A DNA stretch of 64,000 nt, from contig JACKQL020000001.1 in the NCBI GenBank assembly GCA_018296165.2, positions 1,116,001 to 1,180,000 on the forward strand. Reading direction: 5' to 3'. Below, in pieces: positions 23,972 through 33,029 of the stretch. A model generated the notes under the pieces. That model saw only the letters and a program-made list of their open reading frames with translations, ran no database searches and had not been told where the DNA came from. Each line of letters starts with the position of its first letter. The stretch's first letter is position 1. The stretch is from Termitomyces sp. T153. Lineage: Eukaryota > Basidiomycota > Agaricomycetes > Agaricales > Lyophyllaceae. Made by a program: the position numbers and the translations under genes.

Positions 23972-24934
23972 TGTCAGGTTCTGCTGACCACAGGAGCTCA
24001 GCTTAACTGAGCATGTCCTTACTAGGTGGATGCAATGTCCTGTGCTTATAACCTAGTGCTCTGGGATGGTCTGGACTTCAGATACTTATGAGGAAAAGCC
24101 AAGGGAAGCAGTCTGAGCAAGTCTGGGGTGGTCCAAGGAAGTCTAAGACCAGGCACAATGAGGGTTGGGCTTGACAGCATATCAGGCACAAGGCCAGAGG
24201 CAAATATATGGACTGTGGGGCAAGCAGAGGCTACACAAGTGATGGGAGTGGGGCTGGAGTCCAATGGGGAATCAATTAATGATGATGAGTTCTGGGGCTG
24301 AGTGTAGAGTGAGGTCCAGGGTTAATTATGAATGTTGGAGAGTCATAACATATGTGCAGAGTTTGTAATGGCATTAGAGTCGAAAGGAACTTGAATGACA
24401 ATAGAGGGAATAGAGACAGGTGAAATGAGACAAAGAGGAGAAAGAAGTAGATTGACAAGACATGAGACTAGAGACAGGAACAGAGATGAAACATAACAAG
24501 AAACAGGTAACCACAAGTAATATCAAGACTAGAGTAAGGAGTGCTGCTCTACAATCTATATACTGATTGCTAGAGCTCCTCTGGAGACTAAGGGTGTGAT
24601 GGCAGGGCTGGCAAGTGTCAGTTCTGATCAGATGGCAGGCCATGGTGATATTCTGATGGGAACTGATGGTAACACAGTCTGCCCCATAGTTGTTGGGAAG
24701 TTCCAGAGTGGTTGAGTGGGTTGAGAAGGGGGAAGTGACAGGGCCTGCAGGGAACATGTCAGGGTTTGCTAGGGGGCCATTGGGGTTTGCCAGGGAAGCA
24801 TCAGAGTTAGCCAGGGTAGCTGCCATGAGTGAACAAAGGTTGGAGTGAGTTGAGGGGGTGTTGGAGGGGACTCTGGGGAAGTGAAGTGTGGTAGCTTTGA
24901 GAGGGGTTTGAAGGTCTGGGAGTGGGTCATGACA
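23972..24934 (-). mobile_element. Solo LTR of the B-type gypsy family, heavily decayed
   Basis: It starts TGTCAGGTTCTGCTGACC and ends GGGTCATGACA, matching the inverted ends of the element B LTR (TGTCAGGTTCC at one edge, GGTCGTGACA at the other). Internal landmarks align, such as CCTTACTAGGTGGATGCAATG against CCTTACTAGGCGGACGCGATG in B. Nearly every CpG of B has become TpG or CpA. Flanks are ATAAC (23967-23971) and ATAAT (24935-24939), an imperfect 5-bp target-site duplication. No internal region is attached, so it is a solo LTR of 963 bp. Confidence 0.85.
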
Positions 24935-25199
24935 ATAATCAATGGCTCTTGTAACTGATAACCTCTAGACTGATAGGTTTGGGTTTTGGCTGTCCACCAA
25001 CTGATTCACAGGAAATTTCAATGACCCTTTGATACCCAATAACTAATAGGCTACAAAGAGCATCATAACCAATAATCTGCCCACAAAATAAAATGACAGA
25101 AACAATGAACAATGATAATAAAAAAAATATGGTCAACACAATAATGAGAAAATGCTACATATCAGAATAAATAGTTTAAATAATAAAATTGTGGCATAA

Positions 25200-25740
25200 G
25201 AGCATATATGTTGTCATGTGTATTTAGCCATGCCATACTTGTATATGTTTTTCTTGATTGGTTATAATGGTTGACTGGATGCCAGTGCACATAGGAATTG
25301 AATACAAGGCAATGAATGCATAGATAAGAAGGCAAGCTATGCAGCTGAGAGCAATGAGACAGAACTGGAAGAGTTACCATTCTTATAAAAGCCCCTCAAA
25401 GCATCAAGAGCAGCAATCCTAGAAATGCACAAGAAACAGTGGGGAAACAACATAGAAGAATGCATATACACATTTCTCACATATAAGAAGCTAAAGACAA
25501 TTGACTTCAATGCCCCCAATATGGAGAGCATACTTTAGACTCTAGCTAGTGTACCACAAAAGCATGTGTTGATCCTCATACAAATGTATATGGGACATTG
25601 CTCCCTGAACCAATACTTATACAGATTTGAGAAAGTCAAGACACCACTTTGCACAGCCTGCAACTACATAGAAGAAACAGTCAAGCACTTTCTGCTACAC
25701 TGCAGCACATATAAAAGACAGTAGGAGATACCTATGGCAG
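25200..25740 (+). mobile_element. Non-LTR (LINE) retrotransposon 3' remnant, decayed
   Basis: Across several frames, plus-strand translation gives collinear fragments of the RNase H and C-terminal region of fungal LINEs. These are VDWMPVHIGIE (RNase H end), AAILEMHKKQWGNNIEEC, then GHCSLNQYLYRFEKV followed by TPLCTACNYIEETVKHFLLHC, the conserved Cys-rich tail (C-x2-C-x8-H-x4-C). Stops and frameshifts are frequent, CpG is absent, and no upstream reverse transcriptase is visible. It lies between the two solo LTRs. Confidence 0.75.
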
Positions 25741-25998
25741 GAGGAATGAGCATGATGCTTGGTGGCCTGTCAACACACAATGGATGGAGAGAGGGCATAA
25801 GAAACATGAAACTTTGTCTTCAGCTAGATTGTGTTGAGATTTCATAGGAGTGCACAGAGTGGAGGCAGGAGGCAGGATGCATGTAGGAGAGAAAAGCCAG
25901 TGGGTACAAATTGATAATTTGAAGAAAGGTTGACATGAAGAAAAGGCACAGAACCAGAACTCAAAGTAAGGCCTGAAGGGTGTGTGTCTAAACCAGGA

Positions 25999-27168
25999 TG
26001 TCAGGTTCTGCTGACCACAGGGGCTCAGCTGCACTGAGCAAATCCTTACTAGGTGGACATGATTCCCTGCACTGACAACTGGGCACTCAGAGAAGTCCTA
26101 AACACAAGGGGCTTGCAAGGATAAGGGGTGGGAAGTGATCCAAGCAAGTCCGAGGTGGTCTGGAGGAGTTGGGAATGGTTGTGGTGAAAGGGTTGGGCTT
26201 GGCAGGGCACCAGGTACAAGTCTGTAAGCAAGTTTTATAGGTGCAGAGGAAGCAGAGGCTACATGAGTGATGGGAGCAGAGCCAGAGCTTGATGGGGGAT
26301 CAATGAAAGTTGATGGAGTTTGGAGCTGAGCATGTAGTGAGGTCTGGAGTTGGTTAAAAGAATGTGTTGATGTTTGTAATTGTAATTGTAAGCATGGAGT
26401 TTGTAAAGGCATTATGGTTGGAAAAGACTTGAACACAATAGGCAGAACAGATCAAACAAGACAAGATGGAGCTGAACAGAATGAAACAGAGTCAAGATAA
26501 GATTGAGACAAGAACAAAAATAGATTCAGGTGGAGATACAAAATGATAATGAGAACAATGACAGATAGAGACAAACCAAGACTGGGAGACTGAGATAAAG
26601 AGAAACATAACATAGAATATGAAACATGAGAGAGAAGCAATCAGACCATAGGTAACTTTAAGCAATAGGTAATATCAAGACTAGAGTATGAAGAGCTACT
26701 CCACAACTTATATACTGACTACTGGGGAGCTCTGGGAGACGTTGGCTGTGGCAGCGGGACTTGGCAGAGCTTGGCGGAGTTGACAGGTGTTGGTTGTGAT
26801 TGGGGGGCAGGCTGCATTGATATATTGATGGGATCAATTGGGAATGTGGGCCATTCCAAAGTTGTTGTGATACTTCAGAATGGGTCTGAGGAACCAGGGT
26901 GGTGAGTTGATAACATGTAACAGAGTCAGGAATGGTAGGGGATGGTCCCAGGGCTCAGAAGATCCAGGGGAAGTGTTGGCAGCTGTGGGGAAGATGTCAG
27001 AGTTGGCCAGGGGGCTGTTGGAGTTAGCCAGAGAGGTGTCAGAGTTAGCTGGAGTGGGCACAGAGGGTAGATGATGGTTGGGGAAGTTTGGCAGGGTATT
27101 GGGGGAGGCTCTGGGGGAGTGGGAGGGTTGGAGGCAATGTGTGGGGGTCCAGGGAACAGGTTGTGACA
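25999..27168 (-). mobile_element. Solo LTR of the C/X-type gypsy family, decayed
   Basis: It starts TGTCAGGTTCTGCTGACC and ends GGTTGTGACA. It is 1,170 bp, the same size class as the element C LTR (1,165 bp) and alignable to it along its length. Perfect 5-bp target-site duplications CAGGA lie at 25994-25998 and 27169-27173. The conserved AATATCAAGACT and TATATA blocks are retained at the expected positions, although CpGs are mostly converted. There is no internal sequence, so it is a solo LTR. Confidence 0.88.
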
Positions 27169-27232
27169 CAGGAGGGTTGGCTAGGCCAGAGATTGCCAAT
27201 CCTGCTCCAGTTATTGGTATTATTGAGGTAAT

Positions 27233-28392
27233 TGTCATGACCCGTCCCCTGAACCCCCGCACATTGTCCATCAACCCCCCGACCCCCACAAAAACCCCCG
27301 ACGCTCCGCTGAACTTCCGCCCACGCCCCACGCCTATTTCGGCTAACTCCGACGCCTCCCTGGCTAACTCCAACGGCCCCCTGGCCAACTTCGACGCCTT
27401 CTCTGCAGCCACTGACACTTACTCTGGATCTCCCGAACCCTGAGAACCATCCCCGCTGTTCCCAATCTTTGCCACCCATCATCAACTCAACACCCTGGTT
27501 CCTCCGACCCATTCCAGAGTGTCACGACAACCTCGGGGCGACCCGCGTTCCCCAATGATCCCATCAACGTATCAGCGCGGCCCAATCCTTGATTGCAACC
27601 GACACCTGCCCACTCCATCAAGCTCCACCAAGCCCTGCCATCGCGGCCGATGTACCCCGAAGTTCTCCGGTAGTCAGTATATAAGCCATCGAGTAGCTCT
27701 TCGTACTCTAGTCTTGATATTGCTTAACGTTACCTATGGTCTGATTGTTTCCTTCTCGTGTTTCGTGTTTCGTGTCTCGTTTTCTTATCTCAGTCTCCTG
27801 GTCTTATCTCAGTCTCCCGGTCTTATCTCAGTCTCCCGGTCTTGTCTTGTCTCCATTTCGTTATTGTTCTTGTTATTGTTTCGTATCTCTACTCGAATCT
27901 ACTCTTGTTCCATATCAACCCCATCCCATTTTGTCTGACGCTGTCTCGGTGACTCCGTCCGACTGTTGTGCCCAAGTCTTCATCAACCCTAACAACCTCA
28001 CAAACTCCACAATTACAATTACGAACCCTGACACTTCTTCACCAGGTCCGAACCTTGCTCTTCATTCGGTCCTGGACTCCATCAACTCCAAATGATCTCC
28101 CATCAAACCCCGGCTCCATTCCCATTGATCACACAGCCGCCTACTCCTTCACTTCCGTGAATCTCCCATACAGTCTTCTGCCTGAACCCCGCCAAGACCG
28201 TCTCGTTTCATTGCAATCTGACTTCTCCAGACCTCCCCGGACCTGTCCGGATCACATCCCACCAACTATCCACACAAGCAATCAGTGCCCAGAATGCTTT
28301 TGAGTGTCCGGTTGCCAGTGTCAGGGGATCACGCCTGCCTAGTAAGGACTTGCCCAGTGCAGCTGAGCCCCTGGGGTCAGCGGAACCTGACA
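27233..28392 (+). repeat. 5' LTR of element X
   Basis: TGTCATGACC...AACCTGACA, 1,160 bp. It contains a TATATAAG box at 27678, the conserved AGTCTTGATATT at 27710-27721, and three 19-bp tandem copies of TCTTATCTCAGTCTCC(C/T)GG at 27783-27839. Confidence 0.92.
27678..27721 (+). promoter_or_regulatory. LTR core promoter and predicted transcript start
   Basis: TATATAAG at 27678-27685 is followed after 24 bp by AGTCTTGATATT at 27710-27721. The same box, 24-bp gap and 12-mer occur in the B and C LTRs although the gap sequence differs between families. The 12-mer is therefore the likely 5' end of the element RNA. Confidence 0.65.
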
Positions 28393-29899
28393 TAATATCA
28401 AGACTCTACCTTACCCTGTCCGTGATGCCCGCACTATCTCCGCACACGCAATCAAATAACTCTGATGTCTATGGTCTACCCGTGCCTGAAAACCCTTATG
28501 ATTCATATGGCCCTGCCCAATTTGCTGAGGCACATTGAGTCACGGATCCGACACCAAATGTCCCCTCCACTCCAGTTACATCCATACAACAGCTCCCCCA
28601 TGGACACCCTCCCCAACTCACACCTAACCTCCAACCCCTCGCGCAAACTGTCAAATCATCTCCCACCCCACCCTTACCCTCTCCACCAACTCCGTTCCCT
28701 TGCACAAAGTTGACCCCGACATCACCCAAAGAACAGCATTCCAAAACCCAGCGACCACCCAACCAAATGAGTGACAATGTCTCTGGCACCGCAACAACCC
28801 TCTGACAAACAATAACGCCAACCCGCTGCGAGACAGTCACCCATCGTGCAAAGGATCGCCAGCCACAATGAGACCACTGAGAACACGCTTCCCCAAAGCC
28901 CGCCTGTGGATCCACTGAACCTCTAGCAACCCCAAAGGCTGATGCGACTAATCATCAACAACAGAGCAAGAACCCCAGATCTAGGCTACGCCCCAACTCC
29001 GGAACCTGCTTCTGGACCTTGGCCGACTCGACCGTCACCCCCGCCCCACAAATAAAGGGGCCCCGACACCCCCGACCTGACCCCGACAACCCCAGAACAA
29101 GACCAAGACATCCCCGAGCCTCTAGACGTTAATAAGGAGAACCACAGCACCCCACTCCCGACAAGGGACAACTCTGGACCACACAGCTATTTCACCACCC
29201 TCCCCCACACAATCCGGAGCCCCCGACAATGAGGACCCTGGATGCCAAACCCCCCCCCACATGCCACCCCTGAACCTAAACTCCACCACCAGACCCCGCC
29301 ACCTCCCATGAAGGAATCCCCAGCATAGGAGCCACCCCAAACTAACTATAGGAAAAAGAACCCTATACAAAGTAGTTTCCTAAGTACTCTAAATTCGCTG
29401 ACATGTTCATATAAGGGAGGGAGAAGCCCCACCACCACCCAGAAAACAACGATCGGCCGTTTAAGCGACCTGACGACCCAAAGGGCACATGCTCCGACAT
29501 CCTCAAAGGACCTCCCCCACCTGGCTCGACGACCCAAACAACCCCGCGCCAGCCCAAAACTGCCCGACCCAGACCCCCTCCAAACCCTTCAACACAGCTC
29601 CAGACCCTGGCGACACAACTCCTGGGCCTCCGCTCCAACCACAACATTTGATCAAGAGAACTCACGGCGCCAGCCCAACAATTATGCCCTGGTAGCCCCA
29701 ACTCCGCGACATAAAACACCACCCGCTCTGGATCCCGCCCCTATGCCAGAATATGTCCGTCGAACAGGGACCACATCATCGGAGCATCCAGAAAAGCGAG
29801 CGGTGCCTCTCCCCACTGCCATCCCCACACTTGCAACAATCTCTGGGCCGCTCTGGAACACAAATGAAGAGTTGCCTCAACCCTGCCACGACTCCCAGG
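28393..29899 (+). other. Left internal part of element X
   Basis: After the primer site a 37-codon gag-like start (MPALSPHTQSNNSDVYGLPV...) ends at a stop near 28538. The same arrangement occurs in element C. The rest is GC-rich, Pro/Thr-coding-like but stop-laden sequence with a small pol remnant near 29380-29406 (AAATTCGCTGACATGTTC, reading KFADMF as in the gypsy polyprotein). This marks X as an internal-deletion derivative of an autonomous element. The segment ends at the element B insertion site. Confidence 0.7.
28394..28405 (+). other. Primer-binding site of element X (self-complementary to its LTR)
   Basis: AATATCAAGACT starts one base after the LTR end, where a primer-binding site belongs. 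It is the exact reverse complement of AGTCTTGATATT in the LTR at the predicted transcript 5' end. It does not look like a tRNA 3'-end complement, since there is no TGG start. Confidence 0.75.
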
Positions 29900-30898
29900 T
29901 GTCAGGTTCCACTGACGATGGGGGCTCAGTACACTGGCGAGTCCTTACTAGGCGGACGCGATGTCCTGCGCTTATAACCAGGCGTCCAGAGTTGGAGCGG
30001 AGGTGGGGAAAGCTTGCAAGGGGCCCCTAGGGAGAGCGGCCCGAGTAAGTCCTGAGTGATTTGGAGGGGTCTAAGACCGGAGGTACTGGTCGTTGACCCA
30101 GGGCGGGTGTCAGGGCTAGTTAGTGGGCGCACGAGTAGATTGCGGGGTAGGTGGAGGCTTCTTGGTTGATGGGGGGCGGGGTCGGAGTTGGACAGGGGAT
30201 TACTGGGGCTTGGTGGGTTCCGGGACCGAGCAGGTAGTGAGGTCCGGAGTTGTCATTAAGAATGTTCAGGTCGTGGCATGTGCGCGGAGTTTGTACTGAC
30301 GTAGGGAGCAAGGGAACTTCAGAGGAACAAAGGAAATATGTACAGTCGAGACAAGACGGAGACGAGACGAGACTGAGAAAAGATAGATTCGAAACCTAGA
30401 AACAGAAATAAAGACGAGATGAGAGACGAAACATAGGAAACTGGTAAAATGTAATATCAAGACTAAAGTTCGAGGAGTTATTCTATGACTTATATACCGA
30501 CTACTGGGTGCCTCCGAGGGCGGCGGATATGATGGCGGGGGTTGACGGAGCTGTGCTGAGTCGACGGGTGTCGGGTACAATCCGAGGTCGGGCCGCGGCT
30601 GTATTCTGATGGGATCAGTTGGGGGCGTGGCCGCTCCGGGGACGTCGTGACACTCCGGGACGGTCGGGTAAACTAGGGTAGGGGGTCGGGGACGTATGAC
30701 GTGGCCAGGAACGGTGGGGGAAGGTTTCAAGGGGGTGTTGATGGCTACGGAGAGGGAGTTGCTGTCGGGGTTTGCCGGAAAAGCGTCGGAGTTGTCCAGT
30801 GTGGGCGTCGAACATGTGGGCAGGGTCCCGGGGAGTTAGGCGGGAAATTGGGAGGGGTTGGGAGCAGTGTCTAGGGAGCTAGGGAGCGGGTCGTGACA
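29900..30898 (-). repeat. 3' LTR of element B
   Basis: 999 bp, TGTCAGGTTCC at the left edge and GGTCGTGACA at the right. The reassembled 5' LTR is also exactly 999 bp. The differences I see between the two are mostly C/T and G/A. Confidence 0.92.
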
Positions 30899-30973
30899 TC
30901 ACCCCCCCTTCAGCGTTGAGACTCTCGAGATGCGGGGAGCGAGTCGGGGACTGGTAGGGCATGGGAATCGAAG

Positions 30974-30991
30974 TTGATCAATATTGATCAA
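30974..30991. promoter_or_regulatory. 18-bp palindrome upstream of the antisense gene in B
   Basis: TTGATCAATATTGATCAA is a perfect palindrome about 120 bp before the antisense start codon. Its right half, followed by CCGCAG(C/T)GAG, is conserved at the same place in C (41592-41611) and X (48862-48880). It may be a protein-binding site in the antisense promoter. Confidence 0.5.
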
Positions 30992-31111
30992 ACCGCAGCG
31001 AGCGGCGGCGGCATGGGGAAGGAAGTTGAGGTGCGGCCGCCATGCGTTAGGGGCCCCTTCTTAACTTATTAAAAGGGGTGGACGCACCCAGGAGTCCGCC
31101 AGCTTGTTGCA

Positions 31112-32746
31112 ATGTCTTCTTCAGCTTATTCTCCCACAGCATCTAGGTTGCCGTCCCCGCCTTCCCAGCCATCGTCCTCCAAAGATTCAGAGGGTCGCCG
31201 AGATTGCCGTCGGGTCGAGGCGATGTACCGTAGTCATGAGTGCGGCCCATTCCATGTACCCCAGAACACTGATTGTCCCTTCGCAGAGTTGTCTGCGGCC
31301 ATGGCTGGTCCCTCAGGGCCACTGTCTGGTGCGGATGTGACGCAGCCCCCGGCGGGCGTGGTCACTTCTACGCGTTCCAAGTCTGGCATTTGCCCGGGGT
31401 GGTCCGGCTTGTCCCAGAGGGTTCGAGGGTGGTCCAGGCGGAGGTGACGCCGGAGCAGTTTGCCGAGGCAGTGGGTCGGGCAAGGGGTCCCCCCACCCTC
31501 GAGTGGTGTCAGGCGGCGGCTCCAGTGAGTGGCCACTTAGCTTTATGTCTCCCAGACTAACATGCCCCTGCAGTGTGCGTCTTGTACCTGACAAGGGGAG
31601 CAGGGTGAGTTTGAGGAACCGGCATCGGGGGTATGGCGGGACATGTCGGTGTGCCTTCCATGCCGTTCGCGGCACGAGAAGTGCTCCGTCACCCTGAGTT
31701 GGCGGGCCGTTTGCGTCGTGGCGGAGCAAGGGTGGTACCAGGGTTGGGTCGCAGCGCAGCTGGAGGAAGGACGGAAGGGCAGGGTGTCGGGGAGGGGCTC
31801 CGGGGCTGGGGAAGGGGAACGGGACAGCGTGCCTGTCATGAAGGTAGGCCCTCTGCAGGGTGGACGGAAGGAGGGGGCCCCTTCCAGGCAGGAGAAAGGG
31901 AAACGGAGGGTGTCCCCTTCACCCGAGGCGGGTCCCAGTAAGCGGGCGCGGGGCGAGCAGGTGATGGGGGGCCCCCCTGGTTCCGCGGTGTATTCCCCTG
32001 CGTCTGGAGCCCCCGTTGAGCAGTCCGCAGACAGGTCATGGTCGGTTGCGGAGGCCTATCTGCAGCGTCGGGTAGAGGGCTTGGAACGGTTGTTGGTTGT
32101 ATGCGAGGAGGAGATTCAGGGGGTATGGGAGGAGAGGGACGGGGCTCGACGGGAGTTGGACAGGGTTTGGAGGGAATGGGACCTGGCACGGAAAGACAAG
32201 GATGTCGCCGTCGGGACTGCTGCGGAGCGATTATCTTGTCTGCAGGAGTTGGAGGTGCGGACGGTGCATTTGCAGGCGCGGGTGGAGGCGGCGGAGGTGG
32301 CGATGCAGCAGGCAGGAGGCTCAGGGGTGCAGGAGACTCAGCAGGGTTCCAGCACTGGGGAAGTCCGGGCGGCGGCGGAGAGGGCGCGGCGGCGGGAGGA
32401 GTGGCTCGCTAACGAGGCGGCCTCGGGCCGGCAAGGAGTGCTTTGTGAGTGGTCTTCCTGCTTTCTTCTCCTAAGCGCTGATTCGGGTTCCACAGACTGG
32501 GCCCAGGAGCATCGCATCCTTCTCGACAGAGCGTCGGCAGTGCTGGGGTCCATCCATGATGGGTTGGCGAGGATGCCCGGGGACCTCCCACCAGAGTTGG
32601 GTTCAGGGGTTACGCAGATGGGGTGCCTGTTGGCAGGGCATCGGCGGAGGGCGATGGCAGACCCCGGGGCGTGGTGGGAGATAGCGACGGACGTGGGGGA
32701 ACCGCTCCCCGGGCAACCCGAGGTTCTGGCGGTGGTAGTGGCATAG
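31112..32746 (+). pseudogene. Antisense accessory gene of element B (coiled-coil protein), decayed
   Basis: It lies on the strand opposite to gag-pol, starting 214 bp from the 3' LTR with ATG TCT TCT at 31112. The N-terminal half does not resolve into one frame: it has a frameshift near 31380 and a TGA near 31589. From 31643 a long open frame continues. Residues CLPCRSRHEKC (C-x2-C-x6-C, like half of a Zn2Cys6 cluster) are followed by a basic GPSKRARG motif, a long coiled coil rich in Glu/Arg, and EEWLANEAASGR. After a 51-bp intron (32445-32495) comes the conserved tail WAQEHRILLDRASAVL ... LLAGHRRR ... GAWWEIA. The coiled coil, intron position and tail match the intact copy in element C. The Cys-rich part is absent from C. 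Function is unknown; a DNA- or chromatin-binding role is a guess. Confidence 0.65.
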
Positions 32747-33029
32747 TTGGAGGTGTTCATGGTGGGAAGGGTAGCGGGGTTGGGGTCGGAGGAGGAGGGA
32801 GAGTGAGGGGAATTCGGACCCCATCGCTGACCTGTTCCCTGCCCATTTCTTGTTCGAGTATATACCTGTACACTGCTTGCTCCTATACAGTCTTCGGACC
32901 TTCTGCTGAGTGTGGGGAGTTTCAGATAGAGCGAGGAGAGGAGTAAGTGGAAACACGTAGGAGAGTATTGGTGGGAGTTGAATCCCTGGTGAACCCAGAG
33001 GCGGGGGTTACGCCCACTATTGCCATCTG

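Noticed and set aside
21414..27232. RIP (CpA-targeted) as the cause of decay
   Set aside because: Comparison with intact LTRs shows changes mostly at CpG, and CpA and TpG remain frequent. Methyl-CpG deamination fits better.
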